Shown here: piece after piece, positions 22,047 through 33,453 of the stretch
Layout: each line of letters begins with the position of its first letter
Position numbering within the stretch: the stretch's first letter is position 1
Source: Lunularia cruciata
Taxonomy: Eukaryota; Streptophyta; Marchantiopsida; Lunulariales; Lunulariaceae
Direction of reading: 5' to 3'
Assembly (NCBI GenBank): GCA_948567375.1
Contig: OX419756.1
Location: 70,136,333 to 70,200,332, forward strand
Length of the DNA: 64,000 nt
Program-made: the position numbers and the translations under genes
The notes under the pieces: model-generated
Database searches by the model: none
What the model saw: only the letters and a program-made list of their open reading frames with translations
What the model was told of the DNA's origin: nothing

Positions 22047-22066
22047 TAACTTCTTGGAACAATTCT

Positions 22067-23644
22067 AGGAAGTTGATTATGATACAAGTGTCTTCATTGC
22101 ACTCAATGATTTGGAATGGGGAAAGAAAGAGAAGTTGAGAGATGACTCTGAGCAGTTCATGGCCTTATTGAATCGAGTGCCAAAGCAATCCGATGTGGTG
22201 GGTTACTCCAAGCCCAAGCCATCACTTGATTTCTTGATAAATTATTACCAAAGATCCAAATATTTGCCAAGGAGAGGAATGTAAGGCTCCTTGGACAAAG
22301 TACTCAAACATTTTGCTAGATACATGGCAGCCTACTCTCATTCATCTGACAACAAAAGAAATTGAGAAAAGAAAGCCAAGAAGCCAAGACAAAGAGCTTC
22401 TTGCAATCCCTTCCCTTCTTCAAAAGAATCTTCCACGTCTTCCAGTTCTTCTTTAAAATCCCAAGGAGACTCAAAGCCAATAAGAATTAGAAGGAGGAAA
22501 GAAAGTATCAACACCCCCAACTAAAGTCTTAAATAAGATTGACACTAAGCTAGAGACTGTTATCAAAGAGTTTGCGGATTTCAAGATCCAAATGATTGTG
22601 GCAAAGGACCAAAGAAAACCCCCTTCATTTGGTAGGCTAAATGTATGGTGCACTATTTGTGGTAGGTCAGGGCATGTGAACATGGAGTGTTTGATCCGAA
22701 TTTAGTGCAACAAATTGATTGGGTTCCAAGTTGGGACCAAAATGAGGAAGAGAAGGACGTGTACCAAACACAAGAGGTATAGCCTCAAGCAAGCACATCA
22801 TACCAAGGTCTGAGGTATGGACCAAGGGAATATACCAATAATACTCCTCCATGAAGACCACCAATGGGCAGCCAAATAGGCCTCAAAATTTTTCACTAGA
22901 GGCATGTAACAATTGTGGCTCTATGGGCCATTGGTCTCCAAATTGTTATGAACCAAAGTGTCAGATTAGGTATGTTCCACTATGTGGAAATTGTAAAGGT
23001 TTTGGGCCATGTTGGAAGTCAATGCCCTCAACTACCCAACCCAAAATCTCCAGTCAAGTATATATAGACTCTTGCTAAGTAAGCGGCACTTCAGCCAAAT
23101 GGAGATGCAATTGTGAATTGCATCCCTCTTGAGGAAGAAAGGCCTCAAGAAGGTGGTCCAGTTGTAGAAGGGAAATGGCCGGATCTTGAAGTATTGTGAG
23201 TTGAAACACACTTAGGGAAGAAGAAGTGTGACCCTAAAGAAGTGAGTACTACATCTTCATCTTCAAGAAAGGCAAAGTGCCTATGTCCAAAAGCAATCTT
23301 CTCTCCTAAGGAGAAGAAAATTTTGGCAAAAGCCAAAGCCAAAGCCTTGCAGAAGGAAATTCAAGAGGTAGTACAAAGAACTTGGGAGATGAGTTTGGAA
23401 GACGACACAACAATGAAGCCTCTAGTTTTTTTGGCTGATATCCAATCCAAAGTTGAGGATCTGATTCAAGCCGAGGTGGGTAAACCTGAAGAACCTTGAG
23501 TCAAGACCACCAATACTCCAATCACTATTCTAGAGCAACCCAAAGTCAAAATGGAACAAGTAGAGACTTCTAACCCAAAGACAAAGGTGAAGAAGGTGAA
23601 GTTGGGGGGAGTACCCTAACTTCACCTTCTTATGGCAGATTTGG
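22067..23644 (+). pseudogene. Gypsy G1 gag with zinc knuckle, decayed
   Basis: Plus-strand frames give SVFIALNDLEWGKKEKLRDD and YSKPKPSLDFLINYYQRSKY, then a Ser/Lys-rich linker. A zinc knuckle follows, CNNCGSMGHWSPNC (22,905-22,946; perfect C-x2-C-x4-H-x4-C), with a further LCGNCKGFGPCW. A Lys/Glu-rich region runs to 23,590. Several stops and shifts occur. Gag packages the RNA. Solo LTR-A copy B interrupts the polyprotein right after 23,644. Confidence 0.65.
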
Positions 23645-26048
23645 TGTGGTACCCATATTTTTTGTTTTTTTCAAAATGGAGAAGAAGAAGTGTATAGAGA
23701 AGTCGGATTGCGCTTGTATGGCCAAAGAAGGCAAAGAAAAGAGTCTTCGGGATGAAAATCGAGATAAAGTAGCTTCGGGTCATAAGGCAAAGTACTCGGA
23801 TTTGCCCTATCAGCATACAACCCAAAGTAAGGAGTCTTCGGATCGGGAGGAGCTCAACCCGAGGCGAAGACAATGTAACAACCTTTCTTCGGGGCAAGAA
23901 ATTCAAGAAAGGACCGTTCAAAAGTGCCGGCCCATACGCGTGAAGTACAATTGATAGTGATAGGCGCATGCAAGAGGTGTGATTTCTTGGTAGAAACTCA
24001 AATTGAAGAGAGATGAAGAAGGTGCGACTCTATAAAAATTGGGCTAACAACGAAGCAATGTCAAGCAATTTTCCTTCGCCGTTGAGAAGTCATCTTGTAG
24101 GTGATCTTGGGAAGGGAAGTAGTTGCGAGTGATGGAGTGGAGTACCTGCAAGAAATTGTGTGCCCATTGTTGGTGAACTTGGAGCACAGGAAGAAGGAGA
24201 TGAAGTCGACATGTCCGGAGGTGAAGACTATGTTGTAGGTTTTAGCAAGATTGGAAGAAGAGAACTCGGAGTTGAAGAAGAGTATAACCCGAGGCGAGGA
24301 GGAAAGAGAAGTACTACAAGGGGAGGTAGTAGTATAGAATCAAGTTATTGAGGACTTGAAGAGAAAAGTGAGGTATCAAGAAGAACTTGTGAAGAAGAGT
24401 GACCTAGCAAGGGAAAGACAAGTAGCAGAGTATGAAATCTTGAAGCAGCAGTTTGCTGATTCAAGACTAGAAATCATCCATGCTATGGCGAGGGTAGCAG
24501 CAAAGGAACAAGAACTCGATAGAGTGATGGAGAGTGTAGAAGAAAAGAAGCAACTGTGGCAGCGGGAGTTGACAGTAAGATATAGAGAAGAAGAGAGATT
24601 ACGAGAGTTACTTTGTAATCAAGAGGAGAAGATTGTGCAGAAGGAGAAGGAAAAAGAAACTGTGAAAGTTGAGTTCAAAGCAGAGTTGGCAATGTATAGA
24701 GAAGATTGGCTTGCAGATCGAGAGCGTGAAAGGAAGATGAGATTGGAGCCATTGAAGGAGATCGTAATCAAGATGAATGCGATGTTGAGTATAGAGGCCA
24801 GTATTCAAATTGAAGAGACGAGGTTGCACGAGTTGAAGTTGTTGGTGCAGGAGGCGAGGAGGAGACAGGCGAAGGATACAAATTTGAACGCGCTATTGAT
24901 TAGTCTCATAACTCATGTAGATAGGAAGATATTGGAAGTCAAAGACAATATCACAATTAGATTAGATCTAGTGAAATTGGAGATATATAAACTTCAGAAA
25001 GACGTTAGAGCCAAACCCAAAGTAGATGAGGTAGGAGTGTAGATGTCTTCGGAGTTACCATTAGAGAGATTAGAGAAGAGTGGGTTGGCAGATAAGGAGT
25101 TAGATAGATTACCCACTAGTGAAATATCAGATGAGGAAAGAGAACTGTTAGATTTGGTAGAAGATGTAGGAGTTATGAAACCCAAGGACAGAATAGTAGG
25201 AAGTACAGTTACTTTGGGATTGAGTTTGAAAGCCAAAGAAGAAGTAGACATTGGATCGGATTAGAAACCAATTTGAGATTTGAATAGGCAGATATGAAGA
25301 GGTGCATTGTCATTTCAAATCTATAGGTTTGTAGAGTTGTTAGGAAGAGGTGCATTAGGAAGATAACTGTCAATTGCTTCACTATTTAAGAGTGGCATTC
25401 GCAGGGATTTGTTGTTCAGTGCTCATTATTTTTGAGAATAGATAAAGCAAAGTGTTGTGAAGCAGTGCTCGTTGCTTGAGCTTGATTCCGAGTATTAGCG
25501 TTGCAATTGTGTTTGTAAGTGTGGAGAATTTCAAAGTGCAAGTCAATGTGCTTGTTGGATGTTGGATTCCCTAGCCTTGATCTTCATTCTGTGTGTTTGA
25601 TCCTGAGTGAAGTGCAATCAAAGCAATGCCTTGACAGATTTGAGAGGAAATGTTGTGTTGGTAGTATTCTGCATTTGTGAGTGCAGTGCAAAGTTGATGT
25701 GAAGCAATTTTGATTGATGAAGTTGTGCCTTCAGTGGAGGGGTGGAACACAATTCTGAGGTGAAGTCATTTTGTAGTGAAGTGTCATTTTCAGGAGAGCC
25801 TGAATCATCACAATCAAGATTGTTTGGAAAGAATTGATGGAGTTGTGATTAAGGAGTGCTAATTTGTGAGAAGACTATGAGTCAGTGCTTGTTACTCTCT
25901 TCTGGGTGTGGTTTCTACCTGAGAGATTAAAGAAGAACTACATCATTATTGTTTGACTTTGTATTTGACCAATTCTGACTCGTATCTCTACGGGAACAAA
26001 CTTTACTTACCTGATTACCGCAAAAGTGATATTTGCCAGGTTGTCACA
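23645..26048 (+). mobile_element. Solo LTR-A, copy B (internally deleted)
   Basis: Starts TGTGGTACCC and ends GGTTGTCACA. A perfect 5-bp duplication TTTGG flanks it (23,640-23,644 and 26,049-26,053). At 2,404 bp it lacks about 1.36 kb found in copy C: the text jumps near 24,118 from the AGGGAAGTAG site (copy C about 28,017) to GCAAGTGA (copy C about 29,385). The N-terminal domain of the ORF is deleted and the coiled coil kept, the reverse of copy A. TATTTAAG lies at 25,383-25,390. Confidence 0.85.
24356..25042 (+). CDS. LTR-A ORF, coiled-coil part (copy B), uninterrupted
   Basis: A 228-codon open frame from 24,356, the longest unbroken piece of the LTR-A coiled coil in the window. It has heptad-like Leu/Glu/Lys spacing, for example KQQFADSRLEIIHAMARVAA, then ELLCNQEEKIVQKEKEKE and a second helix ITIRLDLVKLEIYKLQKDV. 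A frame of 73 codons at 25,043-25,264 continues past the stop to the family C-terminus (DIGSD). No known domain is recognised. The protein would be cytoplasmic or nuclear; no signal peptide or membrane segment is seen. The N-terminal domain is missing, so this copy is a relic. Confidence 0.5.
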   Translation: MKRKVRYQEELVKKSDLARERQVAEYEILKQQFADSRLEIIHAMARVAAKEQELDRVMESVEEKKQLWQRELTVRYREEERLRELLCNQEEKIVQKEKEKETVKVEFKAELAMYREDWLADRERERKMRLEPLKEIVIKMNAMLSIEASIQIEETRLHELKLLVQEARRRQAKDTNLNALLISLITHVDRKILEVKDNITIRLDLVKLEIYKLQKDVRAKPKVDEVGV

Positions 26049-26053
26049 TTTGG

Positions 26054-26560
26054 CATCTATGCAGGCCAATGTTACATTCAAGCAATTGTAGGAAGACAAC
26101 AAGTTGTACAAGAAATAGCTAAGTATTGCCCTCAAGAAAGTAAGGGCAATGACCAAGAAAGAATTGCATGCCATATACCGTGTTAACAAGAAGATTTGGG
26201 ATCTCTTGAAGTGGATAAGGAGATCACGGGTTGCATGATCACAATCAAATTGGTACCTATTGATTTGGGTTCCAGTGTGAATGTCATGACAAAGGATACC
26301 ACACATTGATTGGGGTACCTTACGTTCAAACCAATACCTCAAATTTTAAAATTTGTAGATCAAACCAAGAGACAACCAATGTGCATGTTGTCCAACATAA
26401 TCACAATCATCAGAGTAGTGACCTTCAAGTTGAATTACATTGCATTGAAACCAATGACCAAAACTGGTTATTCATTGTACATTGGAAGACCCTAGTTGTA
26501 TAATGCTCAAGTTGTTTTGAATTTGCACCAATAGAAGTTGAGGTTTAAGGACATCTCATC
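26054..26560 (+). pseudogene. Gypsy G1 gag-pro junction and protease, decayed
   Basis: Resumes after copy B. It reads FGIYAGQCYIQAIVGRQQVV, then after shifts ITIKLVPIDLGSSVNVMTKD. IDLGSS-x-N-x-M matches the retropepsin active site (canonical DSGASxNxM; here D-L-G-S-S). PIPQILKFVDQTKRQP and YIALKP follow. The protease matures the polyprotein. Stops at several sites make it inactive. Confidence 0.55.
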
Positions 26561-27545
26561 CAAAGACCAGAAGTTGTTGATAGTGAGTTCAATGAAGGTT
26601 CCCCACCTCATGGAAAAAGCATTTTAGAAGACAAAGATGAATCCAAAGCTTCATTGTCTTCATCTTTTGAAGACTTGGATCAAGAAGTCCAAGTAAAGTA
26701 TTTGGAATGGTATGAGGTAGAGGTCAAAGGCAAAGATCCCTATGACATTGCCTTGGATGAAAATGATTTGGAGGAAGGGTGTTTCACCTCCTTAGGACTT
26801 GGGTTGAGCCGACTTAGTCATGTTGAAGGAGTCATCAACCCTGATGATTGTCAGGATGTTGTCTTGTCCAAAGGTAAAATTTTGAAATTTTCAAAGATAG
26901 TCACTTTAGATGAGTTGACAGGATACACCGCCTTTTTATTGAGTACCAAGATGCATTCACCTTGTCAATCAAATGATAGGAATTCCTAGACAATTTGGGG
27001 AACATCAAATTGATCTTGTTGAACGTGTAGTTTTGGTTTGGCAAAGACAATATCACTTGAACCCAAAGTACTTGCTCTTGGTGAAAGATAAGATTGACAA
27101 GTACTTGGAGGCCAAGATAATTTTTACAATCTTGAGCAATGAATGGGTTTCTCTTATTGTCATTGTTCCAAAGAAGAAGACGGGGAAGATTTGAGTGTGC
27201 CAAGACTTTAGCAAGTTGAATGCATCTACAAGAAAGGATCATCATCCTTTGCCCTTCATAGATACTATGTTGGACCAAGTAGTTAGTCATCCCTGCTATA
27301 ATTTTCTTGATGGATTTTTAGGCTATAATCAAGCATCCATTTGAGAAGAAGACAAAGATAAAATCACATTCACTACCAATTAGGGCACCTTTGCCTACAA
27401 TCAAATGCCCTTTGGTTTTTGTAATGATCTCGCTACATTCTAGCGGATGATGAATGCACTTTTTAAAGGTTTCCTGCAAAAATTTGTAAAAGTCTTCATT
27501 GATGACATTTTTGTATTGGGGCAAAGAGAAGTACATTTGGGTTAC
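26561..27545 (+). pseudogene. Gypsy G1 reverse transcriptase, N-terminal and catalytic part
   Basis: After an acidic linker (26,654-26,960) the frame gives HLNPKYLLLVKDKIDKYLEA and IVPKKKTGKI, then VCQDFSKLNASTRKDHHPLP. NFLDGFLGYNQ (canonical LDxxSGYxQ), FAYNQMPFGFCN and MMNALFKGFLQKFVKVFIDD follow. The FIDD box (near 27,500) is intact. It stops at VHLG, where copy C is inserted (TSD GTTAC). The rest of pol resumes at 31,322. Premature stops occur. Confidence 0.75.
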
Positions 27546-30500
27546 TATGGTATCCACATTCTTTTTTTAAATGGAGAAGAAGAAGTGTATAGAGAAGTCG
27601 AATTGTGCTTGTATGGCCGAAGAAGGCAAAGAAAAGAGTCTTTGGGATGAAACCCGAGGTAACGTGGCTTTGGGTCATAAGGCAAAGTACTTGGACTTGT
27701 CCTGTCAGCATACAACCCAAAGTAAGAAGTCTTTGTATGAAGGGGTGCTCAACCCGAGGCAAGGACAATGTAACAACTTTCCTTCGGGGTGAGAAATTCA
27801 AGAAGGGACCATTCAAAAACTGGCGGTCTTGCACGTGAAGGACACTTGACAATGACAAGAGCATGCAAGAGGTGTGATTTCTCGGTAGAAACTTGAATTG
27901 AAGAGCAACAAAGAAGGCACGACTCTATAAAAATCGAGCTAACGATGAAGCAATGTCAAGCAATTTTCCTTTGCCGTTGAAGAGTCATCCTACAAGAGAT
28001 CGTGGGAAGGGAAGTAGAGTTGAAGACGCGCTGGTGTGTAGAGGGGAATTTGAGAGAGCTAATCCAAGAGACAATGAGGAAGAAACAAAGATGGGAGGAG
28101 GAAAGAAGAACTCCAAATTCTCATTGAGAAAACATGCAATTCGAAGGTTAGATGTGATTGCAAGCATCGAAGTCTTGAGCCAACTTTGGATCACATTCTT
28201 GGCGTGGAACTGGAATGTGAGTTTTCTAGGATTCATGACCAAGATAATCGAGAGTAAATGCCTTGATGGCCCCGAGGAAGAAGGGAAGAGAGGAAATCCG
28301 GCTTGTTGGATGGAGTCGGATTGGAGATTAGTACTCAGAAGAGAGGCAGGCACGAAGCAAGGTGCCACATTCTTGGGGAAGGGAGAGGTAGCCAAAGAAA
28401 CCCAAGAAGTGAGGGATGCATTCTCTTCAAAGCGTTCAAAGAATGGGTACAAAGTAGAGAGTTACAAGGATCCGGTCAAGAGAAGGATTGTGAGTGCTCT
28501 CATGGCAATCTTGGAGCTGGAGAGAATGACTTATGTGATGAAGCACCAAGCGGTGTTCTTCCATAAGATGTTTGCAGGAGAGCCAATTAACTGGGCAAGG
28601 TGCTTCCATGGGCAAACGAGACAGATGGTGTGGAACTTGCAGGATAAATTGCCTTCACATTACATTGTGCCGTTTGCAGCACATTTCTACCTCAGGCTGA
28701 ATTTGCTCAATGCGGCGGAGCGCAACAAAATGGTGTCATATTTTCATCCTGACTTAAGAAAGGAGGTTGACGCGGAGGAGCAGCAGCACATTCTTCAGAT
28801 CTGAAGTAGCAATGAGTACTACGCGTAGATGGGGAAGAGTGTGCAGGTGGACGTAAGTACTCCAAAGTCAAAGAAGCGGAGTTGACAAGGAGAAGGCAAA
28901 GACATCAAGAGAACAAGACCTTGGAAGACCAGAAGAGTAAACCCGAGGAAAGGTATGGTGGTAATTGCATCATTGGAAGAAGACTCGGAAGGTGAAGCCG
29001 AGTGCAAGTCCGAGGACTTGGAGCACAAGGAAGAATTTGAGCTCACACTATAGAGTGGAGATACAAGTAGTGACAGCGATGAAAGCGAGGAGATGACATT
29101 GGTACCTACAGCAGAAGAAGAAGTCCGGATGGAGCTTGAGGAAGAGATTAATGTGAAGTTAGAAGACAAAGTGCCAGAGCAAGAGGAGAAGAAGGTTACT
29201 ATTCAGAGAGGAGTTTGGTCCACACAAAAGGCAAAGTGTGAAGCGGGTCCAAGCAAGGTAAGGGAAGAGGAGAATGCCAATTTAGGGAGTGAAGCGTCCA
29301 ATCCAATACGATGACTACAGAGAAGAAGGCAAGTATCAAGAGAAGAAGAGGTAAAGAAGGCGATCACTCCGCAAGTTGAAGTGGTCGCAAGTGACGGAGT
29401 GGAGTACCTGCATGAAGTTGTGTGTCCTCTATTGGTGAAATTGGAACACAAGAAGAAGGAGATGCAGTCTAAGTGTCTGGAGGTGAAGACTATATTGCAA
29501 GTATTAGCACAACTAGAAGAAGAGAACTCGGAGTTGAAGAAGAGTATAATCCGAGGTGAGGAGGAAAGGGAAGTACTGCAAGTGGAGGCAGTAGTGCAGA
29601 GTCAAGTGGTAGAAAACTTGAGGTGAGAAGCAAGGTATTGAGAGGAACTTGTGAAGCAAAGTGACATAGCAAAGGAAAGACAAATTGCTGAATATGAGAT
29701 CTTGAAGCAACAATTTGCTAATTCGAGACTAGAAATTATTCATGCTATGGTGAGAGTAGCAGAGAAGGAACAAGAGCTCAATAGGGTGATGGAGAGTGTA
29801 GAAGAGAAGAAGCAACTGTGGCAATGAGAGTTGACAATGAGATATAGAGAAGAAGAGAGGTTGCAAGAGTTACTTCATAATCAGGAGGAGAAGATTGTAC
29901 AGAAGGAGAAGGAAACTATGAAAGCCCAGTTTGAAGCAGAATTGGCAATGTATCAAGAGGACTGGCTTGCAGATTGGGAGCTCAAGAGGAAGATAAGACT
30001 GGAGCCCTTGAAGGAAATTTTAATTAGGATGAACGTGATGTTGAGTATAGAGTCCAGTGTGCATATTGAGGAGACGAGGCTGCACAAGTTGAAGTTGTTG
30101 GTGTAGGAGAGGAGGAGTAGACATGCAAAGGATACCGATTTGAACGCATTGTTGATAAGTCTCAAAACTTGTGTAGATAGGAAGATATTGGAGGTAGAAG
30201 ACAATATCACAATCAGATTAGACTTAGTAAAATTGGAGATAGATAAACTTCGGAAAGATGTTAGAACAAAACCCGAAGTAGATGAAGTAGGAGTACAAAT
30301 GTCTTTGGAGTTACCATTGGAGACATTAGAGAAGAGTGGGTCGGGAGATAAGGAGTAAGAAAGATTGCCCACTAGTGAAATTTCAGATCAGGAAAGAGAA
30401 CTATTAGATTTGGTAGAAGATGTAGGAGTTATGAAACCCGAGGACAGTATAGTAGGAAGTAAAGTTACTTTGGGATCGGGTTTGAAAGCCAAGGAAGAAG

Positions 30501-31316
30501 TAGACATCGGATCAGATTAGTAACCAATTTGAGATTTTGAAGAGGCAAATATGAAGAGGTGCATTTTCATTTCGGATCTGTAGGTTTGTAGAGTTGTTAG
30601 GAAGAGGTACATTAGGAAGATAATTGTCAATTGCTTCACTATTTAAGAGTGGCATTCACAATCATATGTTATTCAATGCTCATAATTTCTGAGAATAGAT
30701 AAAGCAAAGTGTTGTAGAGCAGTGCTCGTCGCTTGAACTTGATTCCAAGTATCAACTTTGTGTTTGTGTTTGTAAGTGTGTGGAGAAATTTGAAGTGCAA
30801 GTCAGAGTGTTTGTTGGATGTTGGATTCTGCAGCCTTGATCTTCATTTTGTGTGTTTGATCCTGAGTGAACTACAATCAAAGCAATGCCTTGACAGATCT
30901 GAGAGGAATTGTAGTGTTGGTAGTATTTTGCATTTGCAAGTGCAATGCAAAGTTGATGTGAAGCAATTTTGATCGAGGAAGTTGTGCCTTCAGTGGAGAG
31001 GTGGAACACAATTCTGGGGCGAAGTCGTTTTACAGTGAAGTGCTGTTTTTGGGAGAGCCTAAATCATCACAATCAAGATTGTTTGGAAAGAGTTGAAGGA
31101 GTTGTGATTAAGGAGTGTGAATTTGTGACAAGATTGAGAATCAGTGCTTGTTACTCTCTTCTGGGTGTGGTTTCTACCTCAGAGATTAAAGACTCAACCA
31201 AGAAGAAGTGAAACTGTTACTTTGCTTTGTATTTGGATATTTCTGACTCGTATCTATGTGGGAACAAACTTTACTTACCTGATTACAGCAAAAGTGATAT
31301 TTTCCGGGTTGTCACA
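27546..31316 (+). mobile_element. Solo LTR-A, copy C (full length, 3,771 bp)
   Basis: Starts TATGGTATCC (family TGTGGTACCC, G-to-A at base 2) and ends GGTTGTCACA; perfect 5-bp duplication GTTAC at 27,541-27,545 and 31,317-31,321. It sits inside the RT frame of G1, which continues on the far side. It carries the whole LTR-A reading frame, TATTTAAG (30,640-30,647) and the 3' motif CTTGTTACTCTCTTCTGGGTG. There is no gag, pol, PBS or PPT inside and no terminal direct repeat, so it is a solo LTR or a single-unit element. Confidence 0.85.
27953..30520 (+). pseudogene. LTR-A ORF, 855 codons, unknown protein (copy C)
   Basis: From the ATG at 27,953 to the TAG at 30,518-30,520 is 2,568 bases, one frame, with about ten in-frame stops and no net frameshift. 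Residues 1-283 form a conserved domain present in all LTR-A copies: LRKHAIRRLDVIASIEVLSQ, WNWNVSFLGFM, ESDWRLVLRREAG, VESYKDPVKR, KHQAVFFHKMFAGEPINWAR, HYIVPFAAHFYL and YFHPDLRKE. About 290-480 is acidic and Ser-rich. About 480-740 is a long coiled coil, and 740-855 a Leu/Asp/Glu tail. I recognise no known family; it is not gag, protease, RT, RNase H or integrase. Conserved length and frame suggest it was once translated. It lies wholly upstream of the TATA-like box, i.e. in U3. Confidence 0.65.
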
Positions 31317-31321
31317 GTTAC

Positions 31322-32325
31322 CTTTGCCAAGCTTTTGAAAGGTGTCATTTTTCCAGCTTGTCATTATACCCAGAGAAATGCTTCTTTGCAATGAAGGAAG
31401 GGCTTCTTTTGTGTCATTGGGTCTTAAGCCAAGGTATTGAAGTGAATGTCAAGAAGGTGAAAGTGATCTTAGCTTTGGATCCCTTAAACACATTTGGGAG
31501 TTGAGGGCCTTCTTGGGACATGTCAAATATTATAGATGCTTTGTATCAAATTATGTGGTGCTTACACCACTAACAAAGCTTCCAAAGAAGTTTGAAGACT
31601 ATTTGTGAGAAGCATAACAAGAAGAAGCTTTTAAAGTGTTGAAGAGGAAATTGGTTGAAGCACCAATTATGAGGACCCCAAATTGGGATGTCTCTTTTCA
31701 TGTGTATGTGGAAATTTTGTCCATGGCAATTAGATTAGTCTAGAGTTAGAAGGACAAGAAGAAGGACAACTATCCAATTTACTATGCTAGTTGACAACTT
31801 TCAATCACAAAAAAGAATTGTTTGACAACTTAAAGAAAAGCACTTGGAATGGTGTATGCTTGCAAGAAGTTTTGCCACTAATTTTTGGGATACAAGTTTG
31901 TCTTTTATGTGAACCATTATGCTTTGCAGTATTTGGTAAAGAAGGCAAATTTGTTTGGGCAAATTGCAAGATTAATCTTGTTGTTGCAAGAATTCATGTA
32001 CACTATAAAAGTAAGGAAAGGAGCTTTGCATCCAAATGCAGACTTCCTATCCAAGTTAGAAACTCAAGCCCAAGACTTGGAAGTCAATGATCAGTTTCCT
32101 AACAAAGAGTTATATCATTTGATAGCAATGAAAAGTACAAGGTATGTGGCTAAATATCATTACCTGCATATTTGCATGTGTCTTGAGGGCCTAGACCCAG
32201 AGCAAAGAATAGTCTTCCTCAAGAAAATGGGACCGTACCAACTAAAACACAATATTTTATTTAAAATGGGCAAAGACAATACTTTGGAGATGCCTAGAGA
32301 CATACAAAGTTGGAAGAGTAATTGA
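31322..32325 (+). pseudogene. Gypsy G1 RT thumb/connection and RNase H, decayed
   Basis: Pol resumes after copy C: SLYPEKCFFAMKEGLLLCH (canonical KC-F), LDPLNT, a PI-RTPNWD-like stretch, FHVYVEI at the TDAS position, and PIYYASXQLS. MVYACKK, GYKFVFYVNHYALQYLVKKA, GQIARLILLLQEFMYTIKV, then HPNADFLSKL close the RNase H. These are standard plant Gypsy RNase H landmarks. Multiple frameshifts; only the last 146 codons (31,885-32,325) are continuous. Confidence 0.7.
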
Positions 32326-33250
32326 GTCCTTACACTTGGAAGCATTGAGAGGACACTATGTCATGAAGAATACTATAAAGAAAATTCTTTCATCAAGGTA
32401 TTGGTGGCCTACAATGTACAAGGATAGTCAAGCCCATATCTAAATTTTTTATGCTTGTCAAAGAACATGAAAGCCAATGGCTACTTCCCAATGGCTTTTG
32501 AGACCAATTGTGCCATTGGCTCCATTTGAGAAGTGCGGAATTGATTTTGTGGATCCAAATCAACCAATGGCTTGATTCACAAGGAAAGAGTACATCTTGG
32601 TTTTCATTGATTATGCCACCAAGATGGTTGAAGTCGAGGCAACTCAGAGAGATGATGCAGAAACTATTGCAAAAATTTTCTTCCGCAACATCATTTCACA
32701 TTATGGATGTCCTTTGGAATCGGTCATTGACCAAGGGACTCATCTTTTGAACTCACTTGTGGAGTCATTAACCAAGAGCTTCCAAATCAAACATTGGAAG
32801 ATGATGCCTTATAACCCAAAGGCCAATGGATTAATGGAGAAAGCAAATGGATTGTTGTGCAAAATTTTGAATACAATGATTGTTAATTATGCCTATGATT
32901 GGGATATGAAGTTACTAGCCATATTGTGGGCATATAGAACCACCAAAAATATTACAAATAGAAAAACTCCATATTTCTTGACATACAGATTGCATCCCAT
33001 CCTACTAGTTGAATTTGAAGTACTGTCATATTGGATCCTTTGTGAGGAACAATTGTTGGAGGAAGAAAGTCAAGATCTTTGGATCCATCAACTAATGTGG
33101 TAAGAAGAGAAATGAGATGATGAAATGCAAACCATAAACAAAATACAAGATCAATGGAAAGTAAGGCATGATAAGAGAATAAAGTTTGCTCTTGTTTAAG
33201 AAGGAGATTTGGTTTTTTATATGACAATCTCCAAATAGTTTTTCCAGGCA
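32326..33250 (+). pseudogene. Gypsy G1 integrase, decayed
   Basis: Zinc-binding region: ALRGHYVMKN and RYWWPTMYKD, then an FYACQRT-like piece. Catalytic core: CGIDFVDP (first Asp), ILVFIDYATKMVEVEATQRD, SVIDQGTHLLNS (second Asp) and PYNPKANGLMEKANG (Glu). It continues with WDMKLLAILWAYRTTKNITN and KTPYFLTYRLHPILL. The D-D-E triad is present; stops and shifts lie upstream and downstream. Continuous frame 32,597-33,103. Confidence 0.75.
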
Positions 33251-33440
33251 AGCTACACTTAAGGTAGATGGGACCATACCTTGCAATTCACGTCTATGAA
33301 AATGGCTCTATTCAACTTGCAAACTTGGGAGGCAATCTATTTTCCATCAAGTGAATGGATGGAGAGTTAGAAAATATTGGACTGTGGACCCAAACTTGTA
33401 TAAGAAGCCAATGCAAGTGTTCATGGGGATGCTCACTTTT

Positions 33441-33453
33441 GAAAAGGGGAGTA
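33441..33453 (+). other. Polypurine tract of G1, next to an LTR-A start
   Basis: GAAAAGGGGAGTA lies immediately before TTTGGTACCC, the start of an LTR-A-like sequence. A purine run touching the 3' LTR is the plus-strand primer site of an LTR retrotransposon and supports LTR-A as the LTR of G1. Confidence 0.55.

Noticed and set aside
21646..22051. TAACT on both sides of the LTR-A remnant (21,646-21,650 and 22,047-22,051)
   Set aside because: The remnant lacks the LTR start, so a true duplication at its left end is not expected; probably chance.
23646..23954. 102-codon frame near the LTR-A start, also visible in copies C and D
   Set aside because: Colinear similarity is shared DNA of the LTR leader; frame is broken in C and starts differ, so coding is not supported.
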